A stretch of DNA of 64,000 nt from Epibacterium ulvae (GCF_900102795.1 NZ_FMWG01000008.1:1-64000); one strand, 5' to 3'. Positions 26,009 to 33,898 are shown, counted from the first letter of the stretch. Numbers and translations are program-made. The notes: generated from the sequence alone by a model not told the origin.

Positions 26009-27682
26009 ATGTCACCTTCAACACCAATCGCAACAATCCCAACCAAAGCCTCGGACCTGTTGGTCGCCGCGCTTGAGGCCGAGGGTGTTGAATACATCTT
26101 TGCAGTTCCGGGCGAAGAAAATCTGGACGTTCTGGAATCGCTCAGAACCTCAAAGATTGAGCTGGTGCTAACGCGTCACGAACAGGGCGCGGCCTTCATG
26201 GCGGCCACCTATGGTCGCCTGACAGGCAAGGCCGGGGTCTGCATGGCAACGCTGGGGCCCGGGGCCACAAACTTTGCCACCCCGGCGGCCTATGCGCATC
26301 TGGGTGGTATGCCGCTGATCATGATCACCGGTCAAAAGCCGATCAAGAAATCCAAACAGGGTCAGTTTCAGATCATCGATGTGGTGGGCCTGTTCGCACC
26401 AATCTGCAAGATGTCTAAGCAGATCGTGCACGGCAACACCATCCCGTCCCTGATCCGCGAGGCGTTTCGCGTCGCTCAAGAGGAACGCCCCGGTGCGGTC
26501 CTGCTGGAACTTCCCGAGGACATCGCAGCCGAGGAAACCGACGAACCTGTGCTGAAACCACATCCACGCCACTATGCCGTGGCCGGTGACACGGTCCTCA
26601 ATGAAGCCGCAGATCTGATCCGAGCGGCGAAGATGCCGTTGCTGTTGTTGGGAGCTGGGGCCAACCGGAAGCACGCGCGCAGTGCCCTCAGTCAGTTTGT
26701 GAAAGACACGCAGATTCCGTTCTTCAATACTCAGATGGGTAAGGGCGTGGTGGACGAACGCTCTGAACTGTTCCTTGGCACGGCCGCATTGTCCGACGGA
26801 GATTACTTGCACTGCGCCATCGACCGAGCCGATCTGATCATCAATGTGGGCCATGACGTGGTCGAAAAACCGCCCTTCTTCATGGAGGAAGGCGGCACCA
26901 AGGTGATCCACGTGAACTATAAGGCCGCGCAGGTCGATCAGGTCTATTTCCCACAGGTTGAGGTGGTCGGGGATCTGGCGCAATCCATCGTACGCCTGGG
27001 TGAGAAACTGGTTGGGCCGTTGGAATTTGATCGCAGCTATTTCGAACGCGTTAAACTGGAAACCGATCTGCACACTTCGGCAGGGGCAGATGACGCCCGG
27101 TTCCCGGTGATCCCGCAGCGCTTTGTGGCCGATACACGCAAGGTCATGGGGGATTGCGATATCATCGCGCTAGACAATGGCATCTACAAGATTTGGTACG
27201 CGCGCAACTATCAGGCCTATCAACCCAACACCGTCCTGCTGGACAACGCGCTGGCAACGATGGGGGCTGGGCTTCCGTCAGCGATGATGGCGGCCAAGCT
27301 TTACCCTGACCGCCGAGTAATGGCGATCTGCGGCGATGGCGGGTTCATGATGAACAGTCAGGAGATCGAAACGGCCGTTCGGCTAGGCCTGAATCTGGTG
27401 GTGACGGTGCTGAACGACAGCTCGTACGGAATGATTCGCTGGAAGCAGTCGCATGCGGGCTTCGATGATTGGGGGTTAGAATTCAACAATCCCGATTTCG
27501 TGCAATACGCCAACAGCTACGGAGCAACTGGCCACCGGATTGAGCGCACCGAAGATCTGGTGCCAACCTTTGAAGCTGCATTTGCCGCTGGCGGCGTGCA
27601 TCTGATCGATCTGCCTGTGGATTACAGCGAAAACCAGCGCGTGTTGATTGATGAGCTAGCTGCAAAGGCCTGCCTGATATGA
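26009..27682 (+). CDS. acetolactate synthase large-subunit-like ThDP enzyme
   Basis: A 557-residue thiamine-diphosphate enzyme. N-terminal Pyr domain: YIFAVPGEENLDVLESL with the catalytic Glu. Middle domain: AADLIRAAKMPLLLLGAGAN. C-terminal PP domain: the ThDP-Mg signature beginning G442-D-G and ending in VTVLNDSSYGMI. It fits the acetolactate-synthase branch (two pyruvates to 2-acetolactate and CO2), but no regulatory small subunit gene (ilvH) is present, so it may be catabolic or have another 2-keto-acid substrate. CAGGAG lies before the ATG. Its stop overlaps the next start (ATGA), implying coupled translation with the aldehyde dehydrogenase. Confidence 0.9.
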   Translation: MSPSTPIATIPTKASDLLVAALEAEGVEYIFAVPGEENLDVLESLRTSKIELVLTRHEQGAAFMAATYGRLTGKAGVCMATLGPGATNFATPAAYAHLGGMPLIMITGQKPIKKSKQGQFQIIDVVGLFAPICKMSKQIVHGNTIPSLIREAFRVAQEERPGAVLLELPEDIAAEETDEPVLKPHPRHYAVAGDTVLNEAADLIRAAKMPLLLLGAGANRKHARSALSQFVKDTQIPFFNTQMGKGVVDERSELFLGTAALSDGDYLHCAIDRADLIINVGHDVVEKPPFFMEEGGTKVIHVNYKAAQVDQVYFPQVEVVGDLAQSIVRLGEKLVGPLEFDRSYFERVKLETDLHTSAGADDARFPVIPQRFVADTRKVMGDCDIIALDNGIYKIWYARNYQAYQPNTVLLDNALATMGAGLPSAMMAAKLYPDRRVMAICGDGGFMMNSQEIETAVRLGLNLVVTVLNDSSYGMIRWKQSHAGFDDWGLEFNNPDFVQYANSYGATGHRIERTEDLVPTFEAAFAAGGVHLIDLPVDYSENQRVLIDELAAKACLI

Positions 27683-29064
27683 GCGCAGTTTTGGATGTTG
27701 TGAACCCCTTCGACCAGACCAAAGTAGGGAGTGTTGAACTTAGCGAATGGGATGATGTCGATGCCATGCTTGGCGTTGCCCATACCCTTTACCGCAATCG
27801 CGACGGGTGGCTGCCTGCTTACAAACGGATCGAAATTCTGAAGGAAACGGCCCGACAAATGTCCGGGCGGGCCGAGGAGTTGGCCTTGCTGATTGCCAGC
27901 GAAGGCGGCAAGCCCTTGATTGATGCCCGGGTCGAGGTCACGCGTGCCATCGATGGGGTCGAGCTGTGCATCCACGAAATCGGCCAGATGAGCGGTCGGG
28001 AAATACCGATGGACCTAACCGAGGCGGGATCAGGACGCATCGCCTTCACTCAACGAGAGCCCATCGGTGTGGTGGTCGCGGCAAGTGCGTTCAATCATCC
28101 CCTCAATTTGATTGTTCATCAGGTTGCTCCGGCTGTGGCTGCTGGTTGCCCTGTGATCGTCAAGCCTGCGCTAGATACACCTTTGTCGTGTGAGGCGTTT
28201 GTCGACATGTTACATCATGCGGGTTTGCCGAAAGACTGGTGCAGTTTTGCAGCCTGTCAGAATGACGTGGCCGAGAAAATGATCATCGATCCGCGTGTCG
28301 GCTTTTTCTCATTCATCGGCTCGGCACGAGTTGGCTGGATGTTGCGCTCAAAACTTGCGCCGGGCACGCGCTGTGCCCTTGAACACGGCGGCGCGGCTCC
28401 GGTCATCGTCGATGAAACCGCTGACCTAGACGCGGTGATCCCTTTGCTGACCAAGGGTAGTTTCTATCATTCCGGTCAGGTTTGTGTTTCGGTTCAGCGC
28501 GTCTATGCGCCGTCCGGTATGGTCGCTGAGGTCGCGCAGAAACTGGCGGACGCGGCGGCGGCACTCAAGGTCGGGGATGCTCGTGACCCCAATGTAGATT
28601 GCGGTCCCCTTATTCGCCCGACCGAGGTTGACCGGGTGGAACAATGGGTGGATGAGGCCGTGCAGGCAGGCGCGACCGTTTTGGCCGGAGGAAAACGGCT
28701 TGGACCAACAACATATGCTCCAACGGTCCTGCTGAACCCAGCCGCCGAAGCACGCGTTTCAATTGCCGAGATTTTTGGGCCGGTTGTCTGCATCTATGGG
28801 TATGACACTATCGCGGATGCCTTCGATGCCGCGAATGGTCTGGACTTTGCCTTTCAGTCTGCGGTTTTCACCAAGAATCTCGATACCGCAATGCAGGCCA
28901 TTCAGCGGCTGGATGCTACTGCGGTCATGGTGAACGATCATACCGCCTTCAGGGTTGACTGGATGCCATTCGCAGGTCGCCGTCAGTCTGGATATAATAC
29001 CGGCGGTATCGGTTACACGATCCACGACATGACGCAGGACAAGATAGCCGTGATCCAGTTGTGA
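27679..29064 (+). CDS. aldehyde dehydrogenase family protein
   Basis: NAD(P)-dependent aldehyde dehydrogenase fold, 461 residues. Seen: the cofactor loop FNHPLNLIVHQVAPAVAAGC, FIGSARVGW, the general base in CALEHGGAAP (His replaces the usual Leu/Met after Glu), the catalytic C269 in HSGQVCVSVQRV, and the C-terminal AVMVNDHTAFRVDWMPFAG. It is closest in style to small-aldehyde or semialdehyde dehydrogenases, but the substrate is not certain. It overlaps the ALS-like gene by ATGA and ends the operon. An ALS-type enzyme next to an aldehyde dehydrogenase suggests that the lyase product, or an aldehyde released by it, is oxidised. Confidence 0.9.
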   Translation: MSAVLDVVNPFDQTKVGSVELSEWDDVDAMLGVAHTLYRNRDGWLPAYKRIEILKETARQMSGRAEELALLIASEGGKPLIDARVEVTRAIDGVELCIHEIGQMSGREIPMDLTEAGSGRIAFTQREPIGVVVAASAFNHPLNLIVHQVAPAVAAGCPVIVKPALDTPLSCEAFVDMLHHAGLPKDWCSFAACQNDVAEKMIIDPRVGFFSFIGSARVGWMLRSKLAPGTRCALEHGGAAPVIVDETADLDAVIPLLTKGSFYHSGQVCVSVQRVYAPSGMVAEVAQKLADAAAALKVGDARDPNVDCGPLIRPTEVDRVEQWVDEAVQAGATVLAGGKRLGPTTYAPTVLLNPAAEARVSIAEIFGPVVCIYGYDTIADAFDAANGLDFAFQSAVFTKNLDTAMQAIQRLDATAVMVNDHTAFRVDWMPFAGRRQSGYNTGGIGYTIHDMTQDKIAVIQL

Positions 29065-29138
29065 AGTATTGGGCGGTGTAGTGATCCGCTAGATCTAACC
29101 TCTTTGCCTGGCAGTTCTTGAGGTGGATCTCAAACCGG

Positions 29139-29183
29139 CCATTCGAGAAACCGCAGCGAAAGCTAACTTTGTCCGTACTGCGG
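29139..29183. repeat. dispersed intergenic repeat, copy B
   Basis: CATTCGAGAAACCGCAGCGA then AAGCTAACTTTGTCCGTACT lines up with copy C near 33901 (CATTC, GGCGAAAG, CAACTTCGTCCGCAC). It is non-coding, at the junction between the P460-hemA operon and the small accessory patch that holds the type III toxin-antitoxin. Confidence 0.6.
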
Positions 29184-29303
29184 TAATCCGTGACCAACCA
29201 ACCGTCAGGTCGTTTAGCAGCCCAAACCCGACTTTCATCATTGCGTCTGTCGCTGCATTGCAACCTCCCCAAAGCTGCCCTTGGTGGTCAGTGCAGCACT
29301 ACC

Positions 29304-30170
29304 TCAGTCTGCGCGATCCGCTGCCAGTATCTTTTTGAATTCTTCTTCGGCGTCTCGTCCAATCTGGATATTTCCCAGCAGCCATTCAACTTGTTCCCTT
29401 GCAAGGTCAGTGACCTCCGCGTCATTTATGTTGTTCCAGAGGAGATAAAGGTAGGAGTTATCAAATCCGGCCATTGCGGGTGATACCGTCGAAGGTACTG
29501 ATCGTTCCAGGTCGGCATCACTTCGGAAATACGCGAAATTCCAAGAATGTATAACATCCTCAAGGTTTGCGCCTGTCACTCCGATTGAACCTGTCGGTGA
29601 CTTCATAGATCGAATTTGATATTCTGGATGTTGAGCGATGACATTGCGGTAAGGTTGCCCATAGAATTCGGTTAGCTCGTTGTCTGGAAAGTCGCCGCCG
29701 ATGATCCAGTCTAAGCCAATTGTTCTTCGACGGAGTTCAAAGGCAAGTTGATCGAATTTGAACATATCATCATTGTTGTTACTGTAGGAGAGAAGCCCGT
29801 ACCGACTATCGGGGTGTCCCATCTCGTTCACTCTAGTAATCCAATCTTCAAGAGGGCTATCGGTCCAGAACCTTTCAGCAAGTTTGTCCGGTCTTGTAAG
29901 GTTAGTTACTGCCAAGTCTCCGAATACCTCCCTGTGTTTGTTCCAGAGTTTTTCAATGTCGTGGCCATATCCTCCCTTCACCGATACCCCATTGAGGACA
30001 AGGCCGGCCTTTAATAGTTTTTCGATTGTTTGGAGCGCTTCCCACCAGAATTCTTCATTTATCCCGTAGGTTTTTGAAAATCTCGCGAAGAAGTAATTGC
30101 GGTCGGAGGGTGCAACGAAAAACTTGTGTGCAAAGACTGACTTAAAGTGGTTCAGAGGGGTGTCGAACAT
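29304..30170 (-). CDS. unknown protein with HEPN-like N-terminal half
   Basis: A 288-residue cytoplasmic-looking protein. I do not recognise it with certainty. The first 80 residues (NYFFARFSKTYGINEEFWWE, ALQTIEKLLKAGLVLNG, GYGHDIEKLWNKH) resemble HEPN-type helical domains, where a GHDL/I motif after a conserved lysine helix is common. The canonical R-x4-6-H RNase motif is not evident, so nuclease activity is not supported. The second half has LDWIIGGDFPDNELTEFYGQ and ends in acidic helices. It is single, with lower GC content than its neighbours, and lies in the same patch as the toxin-antitoxin locus, which suggests acquired DNA and perhaps defence. Confidence 0.6.
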   Translation of the reverse strand: MFDTPLNHFKSVFAHKFFVAPSDRNYFFARFSKTYGINEEFWWEALQTIEKLLKAGLVLNGVSVKGGYGHDIEKLWNKHREVFGDLAVTNLTRPDKLAERFWTDSPLEDWITRVNEMGHPDSRYGLLSYSNNNDDMFKFDQLAFELRRRTIGLDWIIGGDFPDNELTEFYGQPYRNVIAQHPEYQIRSMKSPTGSIGVTGANLEDVIHSWNFAYFRSDADLERSVPSTVSPAMAGFDNSYLYLLWNNINDAEVTDLAREQVEWLLGNIQIGRDAEEEFKKILAADRAD

Positions 30171-30476
30171 GGGAATTCCTTCGCCGGGATTACCAACATA
30201 GTTAAGTAAAGATCATCACTGTTACACTAACTCTATCGTATACTTTTGCGATAAGCTCTCATATTGGATTTGACCCAATGACGTATAGGGCTGACTAGCT
30301 TGCGAGGATGCCTCCCCTTGTGACGACGCCACTCACGGCGCGAAGCGGTAATCGTCTTTCCACGCTTTGAGCGGATTGCAGACATTTTGTACGCTTTGAC
30401 CTGATGGGTAAGGTGAAAGATGTTGCAGCGCTCTTTAAGTTCGGCCCTGCAACCGTGAAGTAAGGCTAGGTAACTG
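30171..30476. other. intergenic stretch downstream of the toxin gene
   Basis: No well-supported gene. An 88-codon minus-strand frame (30233-30499) overlaps the end of the toxin gene by 23 bases and encodes a very basic peptide (KRGKTITASRREWRRHKGRH). It lacks a family resemblance and a clear ribosome site, so it is left as unproven. Confidence 0.35.
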
Positions 30477-30944
30477 TTAGTCGTTGTCGAGAGCGGCATC
30501 AGGTAAGGTAATGCCTAACTCGGCATGGTAATTCACCAGCGTCGTGTATCGGTATGACTGTTGCAGTGCATTATTGTCCCCTTTGTTGGCCAACACTATG
30601 TATCGTTCAACATATTTCTGGAAACGGGACGTGATGAAATGCTCTCGATCTTTGATCTTGACGTACTCATCGTGGGGGATTTTGAATGGTTGCCCGATGA
30701 ACACAGCATTCCCTATCAAAACAGCCTTTGAGTAATCAAGTCCCTTGCCACCAATGGTTTTGAAACCATGTTTGTGGTTAAGATTTGACCTCAACGGAAT
30801 GCCAAAGCGCATGCCGTTGTTGACTTCAATTACTACAATACCATAGCCGCGGTTCTTCTCACCTGGAGTTCCGGTTCCATCCAAAGTTTCAGATAAATGA
30901 TTGTTGTTGTTATAAAAAACTGGAAGTAGTTTAGATATTTTCAT
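30477..30944 (-). CDS. type III toxin-antitoxin toxin, TenpN/ToxN-like endoribonuclease
   Basis: A 155-residue protein from ATG 30944 (TTG 30959 is less likely). The opening ISKLLPVFYNNNNHLSETLD, then RGYGIVVIEVNNGMRFGIPL with RSNLNHKHGF, GKGLDYSKAVLI and FKIPHDEYVKI, fits TenpN of the type III systems, relatives of ToxN/AbiQ that cut RNA and are held inactive by their own repeat RNA. The context agrees closely: immediately upstream on the same strand are a terminator hairpin, two 52-base repeats and a promoter. Family assignment is from remembered sequences; the genetic layout is seen directly. Such systems often act in phage abortive infection. Confidence 0.8.
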   Translation of the reverse strand: MKISKLLPVFYNNNNHLSETLDGTGTPGEKNRGYGIVVIEVNNGMRFGIPLRSNLNHKHGFKTIGGKGLDYSKAVLIGNAVFIGQPFKIPHDEYVKIKDREHFITSRFQKYVERYIVLANKGDNNALQQSYRYTTLVNYHAELGITLPDAALDND

Positions 30945-30963
30945 GTTCTGTCCGGACAAAGAA

Positions 30964-30990
30964 AAAGGGCTGGCCTAAACCAAACCCTTT
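30964..30990 (-). terminator. terminator between antitoxin RNA repeats and toxin gene
   Basis: AAAGGG (30985-30990 read on the minus strand) pairs with CCCTTT (30964-30969), with a further inner GG/CC pairing. It is followed on the minus strand by TTCTTTG. It starts at the very base after the second repeat. In type III systems such a leaky terminator sets the ratio of antitoxin RNA to toxin mRNA. Confidence 0.8.
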
Positions 30991-31094
30991 CTCATTCAAT
31001 TGGGGACTTCAGTTTTTTACGTGGGACTCACCCTATCGCCACAGCTTCCATCGGGGATTTCTCTATTTTTACGTGGGACTCACCCTATCGCCAC
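30991..31094 (-). ncRNA. type III antitoxin RNA: two 52-nt tandem repeats (TenpI-like)
   Basis: Exactly 104 bases, that is two units of 52, between promoter and terminator. On the minus strand each unit opens with the same 29 bases (31094-31066 and 31042-31014): GTGGCGATAGGGTGAGTCCC followed by ACGTAAAAA. The remaining 23 bases of each unit have diverged but keep TCCCC, AT and GAA in the same places. Within the unit, GTGG/CCAC and GGG/CCC can pair in overlapping ways, which would allow a pseudoknot. In known type III systems the toxin itself cuts this precursor into single units that then block it. Confidence 0.78.
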
Positions 31095-31104
31095 TACAGC
31101 ACCA

Positions 31105-31133
31105 AAAATGTCACAACCAAGAGCCACTGTCAA
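31105..31133 (-). promoter_or_regulatory. promoter of the antitoxin RNA
   Basis: On the minus strand a perfect TTGACA (31133-31128) is followed after 17 bases by CATTTT (31110-31105), a weak -10. The expected start site is about 31098-31100, only a few bases before the first repeat unit. No coding frame is known to be served, so it fits a dedicated promoter for the repeat RNA. Confidence 0.6.
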
Positions 31134-31185
31134 GCATTATGTGGTTTGGGGTACCTCTACGCACGGTACATTAAAATTCGTAATT

Positions 31186-31494
31186 TCAATAATGTACAGA
31201 TACTACCCGAACGACAGCTAAGCCGCTACTAAGAAAGCTGCAGGATTCATCACAATGAGCTCTGAGCTCGACTGTGCCGCGCCTCTCACCAAGGTCCGCT
31301 TTCCACAAACGGGCCAGACTTTGCAAAGCCCGTTTTCTGCGCTGAGTTGACATTGAACCTTCCAATGTAGCTGTGTCACTCTGTCTCAAAGCAGTTCCAG
31401 AAAGGGTGGTTACAACCTGCTTCAATCTCTCAGTGCCATGGGTAGTTTCTGCCAGAGCCAGTGAGGCGAAGGTGACACAACAGACTAGAGTCAC
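31186..31494 (-). CDS. small exported protein of unknown function (doubtful)
   Basis: A 102-codon frame beginning with a plausible signal peptide (TLVCCVTFASLALA, cleavage before ETTHG). A basic/serine-rich body with no family resemblance follows (SMSTQRRKRALQSLARLWKA). The C-terminal part (DESCSFLSSGLAVVRVVSVH) looks unnatural, so the frame may be a decayed remnant. No clear ribosome site is present. It lies between the toxin-antitoxin promoter and the OmpA-like gene. Confidence 0.3.
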   Translation of the reverse strand: MTLVCCVTFASLALAETTHGTERLKQVVTTLSGTALRQSDTATLEGSMSTQRRKRALQSLARLWKADLGERRGTVELRAHCDESCSFLSSGLAVVRVVSVHY

Positions 31495-31549
31495 ATTCGT
31501 AAGTATTCAATGAAACATCGCGACTACCTTTCGGTCTCAGCAGATCTGG

Positions 31550-32206
31550 TTAGTTGCCGATGATGGGAAGATGGTTGACCTTTTTCTCAGTTGTAACTGT
31601 GATTTCGACACGTCGATTCAGTGCGCGGCCTTCAGGATTGTCTTGTCCGCCGACTGTATTCGACGCAACAGGTTCGTCTTCACCGCGCCCTATTGCCGTC
31701 AGCAGACCTTCTTCAACTTGACGATCGGCAAACCAAGCACGCACGGACTCGGCGCGACGCTCAGAAAGGGCCTGATTATACTGATCCGAACCCTTCGCGT
31801 CCGTATGTCCTACGATCAAAACTTCTCTGCCATCATATGCGACATACAGTTCTATCAGGCCTTCAAGCGCCGTTTGGGCCTCTGGCTTTAGGATGTGTTG
31901 ATCGAAATCGAAGAGGTAGTCCCCGGACAAGTCAACACTGAAACCAAAGCCGTTGGGATCACTTGCGATCTGCGTCGCACCTTCTAGCACTTCAACCTCG
32001 CTGACCAAGACGTTGTCACCGGACAGCAAGCCCAAAGGGGCCCCTCTTATTTCAAGGCTTTCCGACGTCGAAACATCTTGGTCCCATATGGGGTTGAAGG
32101 GGGCATTTGGATCATACCCGCCAGCCTGAACAACGTTTCCTAAAACACTTGTGCACAGAACCACTGTAAAGCGCAGCTGTGCACTCCAAATGCAATCTAA
32201 AGACAT
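31550..32206 (-). CDS. OmpA family peptidoglycan-binding protein
   Basis: A 218-residue exported protein. The N-terminus has a signal-like hydrophobic stretch (LRFTVVLCTSVLGNVVQAGG). The C-terminal OmpA domain (about residues 95-205) shows SGDYLFDFDQHILKPEAQTA, VLIVGHTDAKGSDQYNQALS, RRAESVRAWFADR and ALNRRVEITV, the conserved peptidoglycan-binding Asp and Arg among them. The first half (about 30-90) has no known domain. It starts 2 bases after the stop of the upstream gene, so the two are a coupled pair acting in the periplasm or outer membrane. Confidence 0.88.
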   Translation of the reverse strand: MSLDCIWSAQLRFTVVLCTSVLGNVVQAGGYDPNAPFNPIWDQDVSTSESLEIRGAPLGLLSGDNVLVSEVEVLEGATQIASDPNGFGFSVDLSGDYLFDFDQHILKPEAQTALEGLIELYVAYDGREVLIVGHTDAKGSDQYNQALSERRAESVRAWFADRQVEEGLLTAIGRGEDEPVASNTVGGQDNPEGRALNRRVEITVTTEKKVNHLPIIGN

Positions 32207-32208
32207 AG

Positions 32209-32661
32209 TCAGCTTTCGGGTTTTTCCAGCAAGAACGGAATTACTCCGGGTAAAGCCAATTCAACGGGCCAATCCGAATCGGCAGGTGCTTCAAATTTGA
32301 ACCAACTCTGTTGAGTCGAATTGGGTTCAAGGTCTTCAAACTGTGTACGCTCAAACCATGCATCGAATGCCTGCGCGATTGGAGCGCCAACAAACTGGCC
32401 TTCCGAGTCAGTCAAAACAGGGTACTTCTTGTCACTCGTTACGACGTAGATATCGTTCACATCGCCGCCAGCAAACTCAATACCTTCATCCGAAGTGTTC
32501 TCAACGACCAAGACCACGGTCATCTGGTTGTTTCTCAGCTGGACCTGTTTCAAGTGTATCTCAACGCCGTTTGGTCCCGGCTGACTTTCGATATATTCTT
32601 GTGCCAAAGCGGTTGTTGAGAGGAGCGAAGATATGGCAAGTGCCAAAGCAAAATTTTTCAC
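32209..32661 (-). CDS. periplasmic protein of unknown function, partner of the OmpA-like gene
   Basis: A 150-residue exported protein with a clean signal peptide (NFALALAISSLLSTTALAQE). The body is mostly beta: GVEIHLKQVQLRNNQMTVVL, VENTSDEGIEFAGGDVNDIY, QQSWFKFEAPADSDWPVELA. It resembles the immunoglobulin-like or DUF4352-type small beta domains that measure conditional exposure at the envelope, but I cannot name a family. It ends 2 bases before the OmpA-like start; the two genes surely share an mRNA. Confidence 0.75.
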   Translation of the reverse strand: MKNFALALAISSLLSTTALAQEYIESQPGPNGVEIHLKQVQLRNNQMTVVLVVENTSDEGIEFAGGDVNDIYVVTSDKKYPVLTDSEGQFVGAPIAQAFDAWFERTQFEDLEPNSTQQSWFKFEAPADSDWPVELALPGVIPFLLEKPES

Positions 32662-32812
32662 TGTATTTCCTGTAGGCTAAGAAGTAGAGAACGTCTGTTC
32701 TTTGGTAATAGTGTTTCCGGATCAAGGAAACAGGATAGGGCTGACCTGACGGAAAGTTTAAGTCTGAGACTGACCGCTAGAGAAGCTAGCGCAGAGGCGA
32801 ATATTTCGTTGC

Positions 32813-33271
32813 TCATTGGGTTTGTTTCTGATTTCGGGCCGTGAACCACCACACGATCAGCGCGGCAACGACCATTTCTAACCATGCCATTGGGAGCGCG
32901 ATCGCTAACACTTCGACAGTGGCCAAGTTCATGTTGTAGAGGCCCAGCCAAAGGATCATGAAAACGGACATCCACACGCCAGTGCCGTACAAAGCAGCGC
33001 GCTGAACTGAAGATCCAAAGACTTGCATTGCCATCCACGGAATAAGTGTCGCCGTCAGCACGAGGACCGTGTCCCAAACACCCCAGATCATGAACACCGG
33101 GATGTTCATCGGAGCAACGTCTGTGATCATTGGCAACGCTTCGCGCATCATAGGCATGACGAACGCGAAATACCGGAAAACCTCTGAGGCATTGATCCAT
33201 ACAAAATTGGCAATGAGCGCCATGGTGAATGGCGCTAGGCGGGTAGAAGTTCCTGCGTTTTCGGTAATCAT
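32813..33271 (-). CDS. four-helix inner membrane protein paired with TetR
   Basis: A 152-residue membrane protein with four predicted helices (for example APFTMALIANFVWINASEVF, IWGVWDTVLVLTATLIPWMA, YGTGVWMSVFMILWLGLYNM, ALPMAWLEMVVAALIVWWF). I do not recognise the family beyond small uncharacterised membrane proteins. The ATG at 33271 lies 2 bases after the stop of the TetR gene at 33274, so it is co-transcribed with its likely regulator and probably is the gene that regulator controls. Confidence 0.7.
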   Translation of the reverse strand: MITENAGTSTRLAPFTMALIANFVWINASEVFRYFAFVMPMMREALPMITDVAPMNIPVFMIWGVWDTVLVLTATLIPWMAMQVFGSSVQRAALYGTGVWMSVFMILWLGLYNMNLATVEVLAIALPMAWLEMVVAALIVWWFTARNQKQTQ

Positions 33272-33273
33272 GC

Positions 33274-33861
33274 TTACTTTAGAGTGTCCTTCAAAAGGGT
33301 AAGAAAGCTCTGGACGGCTTCGCGCAAAACGTCGCCGTCGCTGACGGTGCGCGACTTGGTCCAAAGCCCGTTGGTAAAGATGACCATCACGTCGGCCAGT
33401 TCACGTGTTCTTTGCGGCTTAATGTGCGGTGCAGAGTTCTGGAGTGCCGACACAAACCCCTTATGAAGACGATCATTATGTCGGGCGACCTCTGCCATGA
33501 CATCGGGATCGCCGGGTGCAACTTCTGTGGCTGAATTTGCGACAAAGCACCCCGGCCCAGGCAGGCCTACACTTTCACCCAGTGAGATCTGCCGCTCGAA
33601 ATAGTCTGATACGTCCTGCAGAGTCGCATCCGGACTTTCCACCACCTCAAACGCAGGGGTCACAACGCTTTGCCGATACCTGTCAAAGCACGACAGAAAT
33701 AATGCTTTTTTTCCGCCAAAACTACTGTAGATGCCGTGTCGGCTTACCCCCGTCGCCTTTACCAGGTCATCCATCGATGAGGCATGAAAACCGTTGGCCC
33801 AGAAATGCTCGAGCGCACGGTCGGAAAGCTGTGCAGAAGTGAAAGATGTCATGCGTGGCAT
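33274..33861 (-). CDS. TetR family transcriptional regulator (autoregulated pair)
   Basis: A 195-residue repressor. HTH at residues about 12-52: ALEHFWANGFHASSMDDLVK, ATGVSRHGIYSSFGGKKALF. This is the AcrR/TetR pattern. The C-terminal domain has GPGCFVANSATEVAPGDPDV, a motif seen in TetR proteins with the TetR_C_16/LmrA-like domain. The start is 33861 or the ATG at 33852. A 26-bp palindrome 9 bases upstream of the start is the likely operator, which would make the gene autoregulated together with the downstream membrane protein. Confidence 0.9.
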   Translation of the reverse strand: MPRMTSFTSAQLSDRALEHFWANGFHASSMDDLVKATGVSRHGIYSSFGGKKALFLSCFDRYRQSVVTPAFEVVESPDATLQDVSDYFERQISLGESVGLPGPGCFVANSATEVAPGDPDVMAEVARHNDRLHKGFVSALQNSAPHIKPQRTRELADVMVIFTNGLWTKSRTVSDGDVLREAVQSFLTLLKDTLK

Positions 33862-33869
33862 GTCAAAGG

Positions 33870-33895
33870 TGTAACAGAATGATTATTCTGCTACA
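33870..33895. promoter_or_regulatory. 26-bp palindromic operator upstream of tetR
   Basis: TGTAaCAGAAT and ATTCTGcTACA form 11-base arms with one mismatch around GATT. It sits 9 bases before the TetR start on the minus strand, within the region where a promoter must lie. The size suits binding by one or two TetR dimers. Assignment to this TetR is inferred from position. Confidence 0.7.
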
Positions 33896-33898
33896 AGC

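Noticed and set aside
26168-27073. 301-codon minus-strand frame
   Set aside because: It is wholly antisense to the ALS-like gene, whose active-site motifs are all in the plus frame.
30233-30499. Small basic peptide gene after the toxin
   Set aside because: It overlaps the toxin end by 23 bases, has no clear ribosome site and no recognisable family; it may be chance.
31014-31094. Two identical 29-bp repeats with a 23-bp spacer, as in a minimal CRISPR array
   Set aside because: The unit is really 52 bases: the 23-base parts of both units share TCCCC, AT and GAA in place, a terminator follows the second unit at once, and a TenpN-like gene is next. No cas gene is near.
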